This document shows, piece after piece, positions 26,822-37,186 of a DNA stretch of 64,000 bases (positions are counted from its first letter, which is position 1; every line of letters starts with the position of its first letter). The position numbers were made by a program, and so were the translations under genes. The notes under the pieces were generated by a model, which had not been told where the DNA came from, did no database searches, and saw only the letters and a program-made list of their open reading frames with translations. This stretch comes from Bacillus testis (GTDB taxonomy: Bacteria; Bacillota; Bacilli; Bacillales; DSM-1321): NCBI RefSeq assembly GCF_001243895.1, contig NZ_LN851186.1, forward strand, positions 2,879,842-2,943,841, read 5' to 3'.

Positions 26822-27574
26822 TTAGATAAGCCCGTCAAGCTTGTTCAGCTGCTTCAGGAATTTTTTTGACTTAAGTGTAATCCCTGAATAGGTATCATAA
26901 TATAAATCGATGAGGCGGCGGAGCTCCTGCTTCGTTTCCTCTTTTAATGATATTTTTCCAAGCTTCGCAAGATCAAAATAATAAAAGAGGCGGAGAAGTT
27001 TCACCACATTCGCCGAAAGGGGCAGCCGGTATGGATCGATATGGCTGCAACGATGGCATAAAAAACCGCCTTCACGGACAGAAAAGGAAAATTCCCCTTC
27101 CGTTTCCCCACAATTCACACAGCGGTCCAGTATGGGGGGGATGCCTAAGACCCCTAGCATTTTCCATTCAAAAACCATGGTAATTACTTCAGGGTCATAG
27201 CCTTCATCAATATGGTTCAGCACCTGATAAAGCAATTCGAAAAGATAAGGATTCACCTTCTTTTCATCCGTTCCCTTATCAAGCAATTCAACAATATAAG
27301 AAGCATAGGCCGTTGCCACCAAGTCTTCACGGATGTGGCGGAACGACGAAATCGATTCACCCTGCGACAGGCTTCCAAGCCCCGAAGATGTCTGTACCAA
27401 GAAATAGCCATAGTAAAAAAGCTGGGTGACTGCTGAAAAGCGGCTGTTAGCTTTATTGGCTCCTCTGGCCATTACACCTATTTTTCCCCATTCACGGGTG
27501 TAAAGGGTGATAATTTTATTATTTTCCCCGTAATCAATCCGGCGAATGACAATGCCCTCACATTTTTGCATCAA
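26822..27574 (-). CDS. recO: DNA repair protein RecO
   Basis: A 250-residue RecO with N-terminal OB fold (about 1-80, [20 protein letters not shown]). A helical domain carries a zinc site with CVNC (about 147-150) and CHRC (about 170-173). RecO loads RecA on SSB-coated single-stranded DNA together with RecR. Translation may start at TTG 27574, which AAGGTGA favours by spacing, or at ATG 27571. It lies downstream of yqzL and era as in B. subtilis. Confidence 0.95.
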   Translation of the reverse strand: MMQKCEGIVIRRIDYGENNKIITLYTREWGKIGVMARGANKANSRFSAVTQLFYYGYFLVQTSSGLGSLSQGESISSFRHIREDLVATAYASYIVELLDKGTDEKKVNPYLFELLYQVLNHIDEGYDPEVITMVFEWKMLGVLGIPPILDRCVNCGETEGEFSFSVREGGFLCHRCSHIDPYRLPLSANVVKLLRLFYYFDLAKLGKISLKEETKQELRRLIDLYYDTYSGITLKSKKFLKQLNKLDGLI

Positions 27575-27606
27575 GACAAGTCACCTTCTTCGGACGGTCA
27601 AGAACC

Positions 27607-27750
27607 TCAGGAAATCGGAAAATTCACATCTGCTAGATCTTCAGCAACTTCTTCGACAGGACCATGATGATCAATCTGAATCTCTTTAAACAGAAGATAC
27701 ATATCAATACTGCCCGTCTCTTTAAACATATTCCAGGTAAAATCCAACAT
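27607..27750 (-). CDS. yqzL: Small protein YqzL
   Basis: A 47-residue open reading frame starting MLDFTWNMFKETGSIDMYLL and ending LADVNFPIS. The MLxFTWNxF...GxxDxYLLFKE pattern and the length match B. subtilis YqzL, which lies between era and recO exactly as here. A methionine-rich, acidic protein with no membrane segment; its function is unknown. It is too short for most gene finders. Confidence 0.85.
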   Translation of the reverse strand: MLDFTWNMFKETGSIDMYLLFKEIQIDHHGPVEEVAEDLADVNFPIS

Positions 27751-27856
27751 ACCAAATCCCACCTTATCTGTTTTATTACTAGCAAGCTGTTTAATCCAAC
27801 TTCCTTATTATCTTGACCGCCCACCTTTTTTTCATAAGCAGCAAAAAATGTTAAAA

Positions 27857-28175
27857 ACAACGAAAAGCGGAAGACCTCCGTTTAGCTCCGTACAAACTGG
27901 AGTGTTTCTCTCAAGATAAAGGAAACACGGCGAGGGTACGAGCCGATGTTGACTTATCGATGAGAGAAACGCGAAGTTTGCTAGGAGCTGGAGGTCTGGA
28001 GCTAGACAACAACGAAAAGCGTAGAACACCCGTTTAGAGGCGTATGGACTGGAGCATTTTTCTTGAGATAAAGGAATCACAGAGAGCAAAGCGATCTAAT
28101 GATAACTGATCGCAGAGAAAAATGCAGACGGCCGCTTAACCTAATAGCTAAACAACCGCCTTTCTCAAAGTCTGC
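27857..28175. repeat. Tandem pair of hairpin-forming intergenic repeats
   Basis: Two units begin with ACAACGAAAAGCG (about 27857 and 28008). Both have a CGTTTAG block and a GAGATAAAGGAA-like block at matching places. Unit 1 (about 150 bases) has nested arms: GACCTCC/AGCTCC (27873-27889) with GGAGCTGGAGGTC (27984-27996), and GTTTCTCTCA (27904-27913) with TGAGAGAAAC (27961-27970). Unit 2 has GCATTTTTCT (28054-28063) with AGAAAAATGC (28116-28125). They lie between era and yqzL. No protein is encoded. Confidence 0.7.
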
Positions 28176-28214
28176 CGAATGCTTGCCCACTCTCAGTTCA
28201 AGGCATAGAACGGA

Positions 28215-29550
<1,336 letters not shown>

Positions 29551-29639
29551 TTATTGCCCTGTAAACACAAATTTGCTGTCCACAGTGTCCACGCACGCGC
29601 TTAAACGCGGAAGAAACGTGGAATAACAGTATATCCCTA

Positions 29640-30017
29640 TTACGCTACAATGCTCAACATTTTTGGGAAAAAAATAATGATACCGACAATCAGCGAGTAT
29701 ATGGAATAGACCAATACAGCTCCAGCCGCTGTATCCTTGGCAATACGGGCTAGCTCATGGAATTCGTCCGTCACCAGATCTACGACTGCCTCAATGGCCG
29801 TATTAAGCATTTCCAAGGCAATAACGCCGCCGACACAAGAAAGGATGAACAACCACTCTACTTTTGTAAGAGAAAAAAAACAGCCGGCCATTACGATAGC
29901 AACTGCCATAAAATAATGGATTTTCATATTCCTTTCCCGAAAAGACCATTTAATGCCCGCCAATGCAAACCCTACGCTCTTTGCAAATGAATGGTGCTTG
30001 TCACTCCCTGGATAAGC
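29640..30017 (-). CDS. dgkA: Undecaprenol/diacylglycerol kinase DgkA
   Basis: A 125-residue integral membrane kinase of the DgkA family, with three membrane segments and the signature GVIALEMLNTAIEAVVDL (about 65-82) containing the catalytic Glu and metal-binding residues. The Gram-positive enzyme mainly phosphorylates undecaprenol. ATG 30017 (MAYPGSDKHHSFAK) lies inside the 3' end of ybeY, overlapping by 17 bases, with GGAAG just upstream. The open frame extends further upstream but only as the other frame of ybeY. Confidence 0.92.
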   Translation of the reverse strand, partial: AYPGSDKHHSFAKSVGFALAGIKWSFRERNMKIHYFMAVAIVMAGCFFSLTKVEWLFILSCVGGVIALEMLNTAIEAVVDLVTDEFHELARIAKDTAAGAVLVYSIYSLIVGIIIFFPKMLSIVA

Positions 30018-30474
30018 CATAGTCTTCCAATAGCTCTTTCTGCTTTGTAAACATAATGACTTCATCTTCTTTTTCCATATGGTCATATCCCAAAAGATGC
30101 AAGAAACCATGCAAAGCCAAGAATCCCAACTCCCTTTCGAAGCTATGCCCGTATTCTTCGGCCTGTTCTTTGGTCCGATCAACAGAAATAATCAAATCGC
30201 CAAGAATTCTCGGCATGCCTTCCATGCCGACGACTTCTACTTCCCCTTCACCCATTTCTTCCAGAGCAAAGGAAATAACATCGGTCGCAGCGTCTTTATG
30301 ACGGTATTCTTTATTGATTTGGCGGATTGCCTCATTATCCACAAATGTGACACTCAGTTCACATTCTTCCTTGATCCCTTCTTTCTCTGCGGCAAACTGC
30401 AGCAGCCCGGTGATCAACGAGGTTTCCTTTTCTGTTACTTCATTTGTCTCATCTATAAAATCGATCGATAACAT
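30001..30474 (-). CDS. ybeY: Endoribonuclease YbeY
   Basis: A 157-residue zinc-dependent ribonuclease for 16S rRNA 3' maturation and ribosome quality control. The UPF0054 signature HGFLHLLGYDHM (about 123-134) supplies the three histidine metal ligands. ATDVISFAL (about 62-70) is the other conserved motif. AGGTG precedes ATG 30474 and only nine bases separate it from pgpH upstream. It overlaps dgkA downstream. The neighbour order pgpH-ybeY-dgkA-cdd-era is that of B. subtilis. Confidence 0.95.
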   Translation of the reverse strand: MLSIDFIDETNEVTEKETSLITGLLQFAAEKEGIKEECELSVTFVDNEAIRQINKEYRHKDAATDVISFALEEMGEGEVEVVGMEGMPRILGDLIISVDRTKEQAEEYGHSFERELGFLALHGFLHLLGYDHMEKEDEVIMFTKQKELLEDYGLSRE

Positions 30475-30483
30475 ATCTTACAC

Positions 30484-32640
30484 CTACTTTGATTCATTTT
30501 TGCTATCTGGGTATTCAATTCGCGAATGGAAAAACCCATTCAAGGTTTCACAAAGAGTCTTTTCGACTTTGTCCAATTCCTGCATAGTAATATCGCACTC
30601 AGAGAACTGGTCATCATTAATCCGGTCGTGGATAATACTTTTAACCAACGCTTCAATTTTTTCGCGCGTCGGCTGCTTCATCGAGCGGACAGCTGCTTCA
30701 ACACTGTCAGCCACAGAAATGACTGCGATTTCTTTTGTTTGCGGTTTAGGGCCTTTGTAGCGGAAATCCTCTTCCTTTACATCGCCATTTGACTCTTTCG
30801 CTTTATAATAAAAAAATTTCAGTAATGTCGTGCCATGATGCTGTTCAGCTATATCTACGATTTCTTTCGGCATTTTTTCCTTCCGCAGCATTTTGGCACC
30901 ATCACTGCCATGGGCGATAATGATATCTCTGCTGGTTTCCGGTTTCAGTTTATCATGCGGATTGTCCATATTCATCTGATTCTCGATAAAAAATTGCGGA
31001 CGCTTAATTTTCCCAAGGTCATGGTAATAGGAGCCGACCCGGGCGAGCAAACCGTTTGCCCCAATTGCCTCACAAGCTGATTCCGACAAGTTCGCCACCA
31101 TGACACTATGATGGTAAGTTCCCGGTGCCTCGGTCAAGATTTTGCGCAGCAATGGATGGTTCGGATTGGATAATTCAATTAATTTCATGGTTGATAAAAT
31201 GCCAAACCCTGATTCAAAAAACGGGAGCAGGCCGATTGTCAATATAGCCGCCGACAAGCCGGATACAAACGCAGCAATCAGATTATACAAATAATCCCCT
31301 TTCGACATCTGCATATCCATAATAAAGAACAATGCAAAAATAATCACTACATTCATCAATGATAGCAGCAACCCTGCCTGAAAAATTCTCAGGCGTAAGT
31401 TCCGGGCTGAGACAAGCAATAAAGAGGCAATGCCGCTGAGCAAAATATAAAATGCCGCCGAGACATTAAAATTCGACGTCAACGAACCATTGAAGATGAT
31501 GGCACCGAAGATACTCAAAATGATCGTTAACGTAATGGCGTATCGATCGTTGAGCAGCATCTTCAAAAGCATCGTCCCCATAGCTGCGGGAACAAAATAA
31601 CTTAAATCATGCGTCTCCATATTGGACAATAAAGAAAGCATCTTCATAATCAACAGTAGCATGATATACACTAGGCTAAAAATCAGAATATGGCTGTGCC
31701 TATGCTCATTTTTCTTTTCGAAAATCGTGTAAAAATAAAACATGAACCCAAACACAAATGCCACCAGAAGAGCCAGCCCCACAAACGGCATAATCGACTT
31801 TTCGGAGTCAAGCAAGCCAGCAAGTTTCAGATTGCGGTAAATGTCCTTATCGACAAGTTGCCCTTTATTGACGAGGATTTCTCCTTGTAGGATTTTGACA
31901 GGTTCAACGTTTTCAGCTGCCTGTTCACGTTGCTCCTCCGTCTTTTTCGGATCGAAGAAATAATTCTGTGTGACAGCAAACCGCGCTAAAGCAATCGATG
32001 CTTTCTTCGCATCGCTATTCATGGAAGTATATTGTATTTCGTTTTCCGCCAGTTTTTTTGCGTTTTCTACTTCATTGGCGGGAATCTTATTGCCCATGAC
32101 GGAGTTAATGGCTGTTACGGTTACGTCTTTGGCTACTTGAAGTTCCTCTACGTCAGCTTTCAATAAGCTCTTATAGACATCATCCGACAAGCTTTTATTA
32201 ACATCGTCCGTCAGCTTTTTTTTCAGCAAGTTTACTTCTTTTTGCAGCGCTTTCGATTTTTCTGCAGCGCTCATGCTAGCCTGGTTACTGTCCGGCTTAT
32301 CCTCGGCGCTTTCATTTTTGACTTCCATAGCGCTGTCAAAGATGGAAGAAATCAGATCGACCCGGTTTTTTGCATAACTTGATTTCAACGTATACACATC
32401 ATCAATTTGTTTTCTGGCTTCTTCTTTTTCCTGCTCGGTCCTAACTGTGTCTTCTACCGTTTTAGGCGATCGGATGGTTTCATCTGATACTTTTAATAAT
32501 TCTGCATTAATCTTCTGCGGAATAACATTCGAAACCATGACGAAGTAAGAAATCAATCCTAGAAGAATAAACAACAGAACTTGAAAGAATGTTAGCTGCA
32601 GCAATTGCTTCAATTTTGACATGAATTGATTGATATCCAT
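30484..32640 (-). CDS. pgpH: Cyclic-di-AMP phosphodiesterase PgpH (7TM-HD)
   Basis: A 718-residue membrane protein with an N-terminal membrane segment and a large extracytoplasmic 7TMR-HDED domain (about 45-270). Seven membrane segments (about 275-470) and a cytoplasmic HD domain (about 495-640, HHSVMVANLSE and YYHDLGKIKRP) follow. It degrades c-di-AMP. ATG 32640 (MDINQFMSKLKQ) has GGAGG 12 bases upstream and fits homologue N-termini. ATG 32664, eight codons earlier with AAGGG upstream, is a real alternative. Confidence 0.94.
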   Translation of the reverse strand: MDINQFMSKLKQLLQLTFFQVLLFILLGLISYFVMVSNVIPQKINAELLKVSDETIRSPKTVEDTVRTEQEKEEARKQIDDVYTLKSSYAKNRVDLISSIFDSAMEVKNESAEDKPDSNQASMSAAEKSKALQKEVNLLKKKLTDDVNKSLSDDVYKSLLKADVEELQVAKDVTVTAINSVMGNKIPANEVENAKKLAENEIQYTSMNSDAKKASIALARFAVTQNYFFDPKKTEEQREQAAENVEPVKILQGEILVNKGQLVDKDIYRNLKLAGLLDSEKSIMPFVGLALLVAFVFGFMFYFYTIFEKKNEHRHSHILIFSLVYIMLLLIMKMLSLLSNMETHDLSYFVPAAMGTMLLKMLLNDRYAITLTIILSIFGAIIFNGSLTSNFNVSAAFYILLSGIASLLLVSARNLRLRIFQAGLLLSLMNVVIIFALFFIMDMQMSKGDYLYNLIAAFVSGLSAAILTIGLLPFFESGFGILSTMKLIELSNPNHPLLRKILTEAPGTYHHSVMVANLSESACEAIGANGLLARVGSYYHDLGKIKRPQFFIENQMNMDNPHDKLKPETSRDIIIAHGSDGAKMLRKEKMPKEIVDIAEQHHGTTLLKFFYYKAKESNGDVKEEDFRYKGPKPQTKEIAVISVADSVEAAVRSMKQPTREKIEALVKSIIHDRINDDQFSECDITMQELDKVEKTLCETLNGFFHSRIEYPDSKNESK

Positions 32641-32716
32641 AAGTGTATTTTTCCTCCGAATCATACCATTACCCTTCTTAGGCGGGATGATTTAGTCTAC
32701 CTTTATACAAAGGATA

Positions 32717-32772
32717 GCAGTTTTCATGGGAAGTTTCACTAGTGTATGTGTGAAGCTTCCCATAAAAACTGC
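32717..32772. repeat. Long near-perfect hairpin between phoH and pgpH
   Basis: The arms 32717-32739 (starting GCAGTTTTCATGGG) and 32750-32772 (ending CCCATAAAAACTGC) match at 21 of 23 positions, with a 10-base loop AGTGTATGT-like. There is no flanking T-run. It lies in the leader region of pgpH on the minus strand. Confidence 0.7.
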
Positions 32773-32837
32773 AAGAATTGCCTCTTTTATCGCTCATTTT
32801 CAACTATTTGCATACCCGATAGAAACCCCGTAAACCA

Positions 32838-32878
32838 AAAAGGGACCGGCACTGCACTTAACAGCAGCCTGTCCCTGA
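32838..32878 (-). terminator. Terminator after phoH
   Basis: On the minus strand AGGGACAGGC-TGC pairs with GCA-GTGCCGGTCCCT and is followed by TTTTT. It lies about 100 bases after the phoH stop codon. Confidence 0.7.
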
Positions 32879-32978
32879 TTGAAGTGCACAAGACCAACTT
32901 GCTTGGACTCAATTAGATTTATTTCCAAAAGGATTCTTCCAGCTGGGCCGAAAATCCTTCTTCTTTATCATACGTTAT

Positions 32979-33956
32979 TCACCGTTTTTGTTGTTCGGCA
33001 TCATGCTGTTCATAGGCAGATACAATTCGGCCGACCAGTGGATGTCTTACAACATCACTGCCTTCAAGCAAGGTAAAATTAATTCCGCTTATCCCCTGAA
33101 GGATCTTGGTCGCTGCCAATAACCCTGATTTTGCTTTATGCGGCAAATCAATCTGGGATATATCACCGGTTATGACCATTTTGGAGCCGAAACCAAGACG
33201 GGTTAAGAACATTTTCATTTGTGCCTCTGTTGTATTTTGCGCTTCATCCAAAATGATGAAAGCATCGTCAAGGGTCCGCCCCCTCATATAGGCAAGCGGC
33301 GCAATTTCGATAATTCCGCGCTCGACTAGGCGTTGAGTATGTTCTGCCCCCAGTATATCATTCAACGCATCGTATAAAGGACGAAGATATGGATCCACCT
33401 TTTCCTTTAAGTCGCCTGGAAGGAATCCCAAGCTCTCCCCTGCTTCAACAGCCGGACGGGTAAGGATAATTTTGTTGACTTTGCCGCTTTTCATGGCTGC
33501 AACCGCCATCACGACAGCCAAATAGGTTTTTCCCGTTCCTGCTGGACCAATCCCAAATACGATATCGTTGTTCTTAATGCCAGTAATGTATTGTTTTTGC
33601 CCGAGTGTTTTGACACGGATCGGTTTTCCTTTAACCGTCTTTGCGATTTCCTCTTCATACATCTCAAGGAAATACTCGAGTGTCCCTTTGTTGCTTAAAG
33701 TAATTGCATAGCTTACATCCCTAGTGCTTATTTTTATGCCCCGTCTGATGACGGAAAGAAGGGCGCGGATGATTTCATATGCCTTCTCGACATTTTCTGT
33801 ATCTCCGCCTACAGAGATCCGTTCACCGCGTGTAATGATGGAAACGTTTAGCTCTTCTTCGAGCACTTTTAGATTACTGTCTGATATGCCTAATAAAGCA
33901 ATTGCTTCATTCGGATTTTCAAGCTGTATATCTACCATTTTTTGATCTTCTGTCAT
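32979..33956 (-). CDS. phoH: PhoH family ATPase
   Basis: A 325-residue PhoH/YbeZ-type ATPase. An N-terminal KH-like RNA-binding region (about 1-85) precedes the P-loop domain with Walker A GPAGTGKTYLA (about 133-143) and Walker B AFIILDEAQN (about 228-237). Members are linked to RNA metabolism with YbeY. ATG 33956 is preceded by GGAG. It follows yqfD by three bases, so it is cotranscribed with it. A terminator and a long hairpin separate it from pgpH-ybeY. Confidence 0.95.
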   Translation of the reverse strand: MTEDQKMVDIQLENPNEAIALLGISDSNLKVLEEELNVSIITRGERISVGGDTENVEKAYEIIRALLSVIRRGIKISTRDVSYAITLSNKGTLEYFLEMYEEEIAKTVKGKPIRVKTLGQKQYITGIKNNDIVFGIGPAGTGKTYLAVVMAVAAMKSGKVNKIILTRPAVEAGESLGFLPGDLKEKVDPYLRPLYDALNDILGAEHTQRLVERGIIEIAPLAYMRGRTLDDAFIILDEAQNTTEAQMKMFLTRLGFGSKMVITGDISQIDLPHKAKSGLLAATKILQGISGINFTLLEGSDVVRHPLVGRIVSAYEQHDAEQQKR

Positions 33957-33959
33957 TCC

Positions 33960-35159
33960 TTAGTCTCCTTGAATGATTGGTCTTTCAATCGCAATATTTT
34001 CTAGTACTTGGTAATGTATAGACAATATAACTGTACCATTCTCAATACCTTCGTGCAAAACTTTTTGGCCTATTACAGAACTATTTTTAGGCAGCTCCTT
34101 CTTTAGGTCTTTAAGCGCTGTTAATTTGCCTTTCTGGATGGCCTCTTTTTTTGAATATTCCCTAACAACATTCTTTTTATCACGATAGGTAATGGTTTTA
34201 TAAGCGACAGGGAGCTTCCAGCCAAGAAAGAATAATGGTTTATCGCTTTCTTCCCTGACATATTCGCGATAGTCTGGCTTTTTAAACCCCCAGACCGGTA
34301 CAGCAAATTTTCCAAAGGTGAGCGCACGCTTATTATATTCTTTCCCTGTAAAAACGGAGAAATGAGTCTTCAATGGAATTTCGACAGAGGATATATACCA
34401 GACTTCCCCCATCACTTTCCCCTCAGCAGGGACCAAAACCTCGCTTTTCGCTGTATTCTGATTGGTATTGATATTTGCCGATACCAGCAATTGGCCTTTT
34501 TTTACGAAATCATTTACTGATACGATTGCTTTGCCTTTATCTACAATCACTTGCCTGACGATTGCTTTTTTTGCGGCAACAAGATTCTGGCGGTCCTTTG
34601 CTACCGGGCGTTTCGGTTCTTTCTTTTCGACCACTTGCAGATGATAGGTCGTCCCCTTTAACTCTACGCCCACCCAAGTAATAGCGCCTATTTCATGCGA
34701 TAGCTTTCTTTGGATTTCGTCAGAACCATCGACTGTAAACTGGAATTTGCCTTTTTGCACACCGATTTTCGCCAATTCTTTGCGGATTAAATGCTCGGTT
34801 TCCGGCTTGGCTCCGGAAATCTCTATATTCCAAATCACGTTGGATAATAAGAAAAGGGCAACCAGAAACAGAATGAACCCCACCAGAAAACCGCTGTTAA
34901 AAAGCAAGCGGCGCATGAGGAACGGCAGGCCCGTCCGCTTCATGAACGCTACCTTGCAAGGGTGCCGGCGCAGCACCCTTCTCATCCGATGGACATGGGC
35001 AATATTCATGTTGAATGAAATACTGCCGTCCTCCAACCTTTTCATATCCCAAAGATAGATTTCCCTGCGGACCAAATCATTAACGAATCGCTCGATTCCC
35101 GTTCCGGTTACTTTCAACTCCACGCTTCCTGTGTAAAAGTTTGTCCATTGGTTCCTCAC
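33960..35159 (-). CDS. yqfD: Sporulation protein YqfD
   Basis: A 399-residue protein of the YqfD family. It has an N-terminal soluble region (about 1-85), one membrane segment (about 87-110), and a large C-terminal, probably extracytoplasmic region with beta-rich repeats (VAAKKAIVRQVIVDKGKAIV, about 197-216). In B. subtilis yqfC-yqfD is expressed in the mother cell under sigma-E and is linked to sporulation. GTG 35159 follows a strong AAGGAGGAG. The gene lies 78 bases after yqfC and just before phoH. Confidence 0.9.
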   Translation of the reverse strand: MRNQWTNFYTGSVELKVTGTGIERFVNDLVRREIYLWDMKRLEDGSISFNMNIAHVHRMRRVLRRHPCKVAFMKRTGLPFLMRRLLFNSGFLVGFILFLVALFLLSNVIWNIEISGAKPETEHLIRKELAKIGVQKGKFQFTVDGSDEIQRKLSHEIGAITWVGVELKGTTYHLQVVEKKEPKRPVAKDRQNLVAAKKAIVRQVIVDKGKAIVSVNDFVKKGQLLVSANINTNQNTAKSEVLVPAEGKVMGEVWYISSVEIPLKTHFSVFTGKEYNKRALTFGKFAVPVWGFKKPDYREYVREESDKPLFFLGWKLPVAYKTITYRDKKNVVREYSKKEAIQKGKLTALKDLKKELPKNSSVIGQKVLHEGIENGTVILSIHYQVLENIAIERPIIQGD

Positions 35160-35237
35160 AATGCTCCTCCTTCCTATCCTTCACAAACATGCCTGGCTGA
35201 AGACGCGTCCTTACAGCAGAAGGCATGCCGCCCCGCC

Positions 35238-35519
35238 TCAAGACAGGTATGTCACAGAATGGATGATTCCTTCAAGCATGATCTCTTCCGGCAAAATGGC
35301 TTTAATGACAAATTGGTTCCCTTTTATGGATAGCTGTCCCTGTTGAAGGAGAAGCCTGATTTCTTCATCGGAAAACGCCAACAGCCCACGATGGTTTTCA
35401 ATATAAATATGTAATTGTCCGACCATGGTTATTCTGGGGAGATCCATCATGACATCTTTCGGCAGATCAATGGTATTGGTCACTAATTGCTTCAGCTTTT
35501 GCTTCCATTTCTTAGCCAT
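35238..35519 (-). CDS. yqfC: Sporulation protein YqfC
   Basis: A 93-residue YabP/YqfC family protein beginning with a basic helix (MAKKWKQKLKQLVTNTIDL) and continuing with a beta-rich core (DLPRITMVGQLHIYIENH). The family belongs to the sigma-E sporulation programme. ATG 35519 is unusual: its ribosome binding site AAAGGGGG (35537-35530) is the 3' arm of a terminator-like hairpin and the T-run touches the start codon. A sigma-E-like -10 sits in the hairpin loop. yqfD follows. Confidence 0.9.
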   Translation of the reverse strand: MAKKWKQKLKQLVTNTIDLPKDVMMDLPRITMVGQLHIYIENHRGLLAFSDEEIRLLLQQGQLSIKGNQFVIKAILPEEIMLEGIIHSVTYLS

Positions 35520-35520
35520 A

Positions 35521-35570
35521 AAAAAAGAACCCCCTTTCTACTCAAATGTATGAGCAGAAAAGGGGTTCTA
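35521..35570 (-). terminator. Terminator hairpin overlapping the yqfC ribosome binding site
   Basis: On the minus strand AGAACCCCTTTTCTGCTCA pairs with TGAGTAGAAAGGGGGTTCT, followed by T6 and, after one more T, the yqfC ATG. It looks like the terminator of the upstream gene at 35615-36142. The loop includes CATACATT (35552-35545), which matches the sigma-E -10 consensus CATACAnT. The corresponding -35 is weak. Confidence 0.75.
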
Positions 35571-35614
35571 GCACTTCTTTTTCTTATGGGCCATTGCCTT
35601 AAAAGCACTGCCTC

Positions 35615-36142
35615 TTATTTCATCCGCTGAAAAGGCTTTTTAGCGCGCGGAGGCCCTAATATTTCGGACATTATAATACCGTTGACCAATTGATTGCGGC
35701 TGAACTCCGGCAATTTGCGGCCAGGCTCCCGTTGCAGGCCTTCCTTGGCTTTCTGGTTAACCTTTTCTTCTTGTTCATATACCTCTTTTTGAAAGGCACG
35801 GTGCCCTTCAGGATGGGGATCAATGCCTTCCCCGCTTTCTTGGATATAGGATTCAAGGATGCGCTTGGTTTGATTCGCTTTTTCAGCTGCATTCTCTTTG
35901 GATGCATCCTCTATGCGCGCTGATTTGCTCACAGACGGCTTATGGGGCGTCACAGGAGTCAATGGCTTAGCCTGCTGCTGCGGACGCTGTGGAGCAGCCG
36001 TTTGGGATCGCTGTGGCCCGTTCGGTTTTTGCCGTCCTGTACGTCTCGAATCTTCCTTCATTTTTTCCTTGCCGAACAAAGAACTAATGATTCCAATCAA
36101 TATGAAGATCAGAAACGGATTATCCGTTAAGAAATCAATCAT
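35615..36142 (-). CDS. Unrecognised single-pass protein at the yqfB position
   Basis: A 175-residue protein. A short N-terminal membrane segment (IDFLTDNPFLIFILIGIISS) precedes a long hydrophilic region rich in Gln, Pro, Lys and Glu (about 25-150), probably disordered or helical. A small conserved-looking C-terminal patch (NQLVNGIIMSEILGPPRAKKP) ends it. ATG 36142 is chosen because AAAGGAG lies 11 bases upstream; an in-frame TTG at 36169 precedes that site. It sits between floA and yqfC, where B. subtilis has yqfB, but I cannot claim homology. The function is unknown. Confidence 0.7.
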   Translation of the reverse strand: MIDFLTDNPFLIFILIGIISSLFGKEKMKEDSRRTGRQKPNGPQRSQTAAPQRPQQQAKPLTPVTPHKPSVSKSARIEDASKENAAEKANQTKRILESYIQESGEGIDPHPEGHRAFQKEVYEQEEKVNQKAKEGLQREPGRKLPEFSRNQLVNGIIMSEILGPPRAKKPFQRMK

Positions 36143-36191
36143 GGGGAGCCACTCTCCTTTCGAAACCAACTAACCATAATGATTGGTATCT

Positions 36192-37178
36192 TTAATTATT
36201 CTTATCCTCATGGCCTGTCATATTGGAGATTGATCCACGCATTTCAGTGTCGGCGTTGATATTTTGATAATTCATGTAATCCATTACACCGATATTGCCG
36301 TGCTTTAAGGCATCTGCAAGCGCCAGTGGCACTTCCGCTTCGGATTCGACCACTTTTGCTTTCATTTCTTCTACTTTCGCTCTCATTTCCTGTTCCTGCG
36401 CTACAGCCATTGCACGGCGTTCTTCCGCTTTAGCTTGGGCAATTTTCTTATCCGCTTCCGCTTGGTCTGTTTGCAGCATGGCACCGATATTTTTGCCGAC
36501 ATCCACATCCGCAATATCAATGGACAAGATTTCGAAAGCAGTCCCCGAATCAAGCCCTTTTGATAATACCGTTTGCGAGATACGGTCCGGGTTTTCTAAC
36601 ACTTGTGCATGACTGTCGGATGAACCGATGGTCGATACAATCCCTTCGCCGACACGCGCAACAATTGTTTCTTCACCTGCACCGCCGACTAATCGTTCAA
36701 TATTAGCACGGACAGTGATTCTGGCCTTAGCCTTTACTTCGATCCCATTCATGGCGACACCCGCAATGAACGGTGTTTCGATCACTTTAGGGTTAACGCT
36801 CATTTGTACGGCTTCCAATACATCACGGCCAGCAAGGTCAATGGCAGCTGTGCGTTCGAAGCTTAATTCGATATTCGCCCGTTGTGCAGCAATCAAGGCA
36901 TTCACAACACGGTCCACATTTCCTCCAGCAAGATAATGGCTTTCCAATTGATTCGTTGTTACATCCAAACCGGCCTTGTGGGCTTTGATCAATGGATTGA
37001 CAACACGACTAGGTATAACACGGCGAAGCCTCATCCCTACCAATGTGAATATACTAATTCTGACGCCGGCAGCCAAAGCGGAAATCCATAGCATAACCGG
37101 TACAAATGTGAAAAATATGGCTAATACTACGATTCCAATAAAAATGGCCACTAAAAGCAATATTGTTTCTGAACCCAT
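36192..37178 (-). CDS. floA: Flotillin-like protein FloA
   Basis: A 328-residue flotillin-like scaffold of functional membrane microdomains. It has an N-terminal hairpin membrane segment (about 4-40) and a conserved SPFH-like core ([40 protein letters not shown]). A long Glu/Ala-rich coiled-coil follows (about 225-295, with repeated [15 protein letters not shown]). ATG 37178 is favoured because AAGGA lies at proper distance; ATG 37190 overlaps the yqeZ stop as ATGA but has no spaced ribosome binding site. It is cotranscribed with yqeZ. Confidence 0.95.
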   Translation of the reverse strand: MGSETILLLVAIFIGIVVLAIFFTFVPVMLWISALAAGVRISIFTLVGMRLRRVIPSRVVNPLIKAHKAGLDVTTNQLESHYLAGGNVDRVVNALIAAQRANIELSFERTAAIDLAGRDVLEAVQMSVNPKVIETPFIAGVAMNGIEVKAKARITVRANIERLVGGAGEETIVARVGEGIVSTIGSSDSHAQVLENPDRISQTVLSKGLDSGTAFEILSIDIADVDVGKNIGAMLQTDQAEADKKIAQAKAEERRAMAVAQEQEMRAKVEEMKAKVVESEAEVPLALADALKHGNIGVMDYMNYQNINADTEMRGSISNMTGHEDKNN

Positions 37179-37186
37179 TTCTTCAA

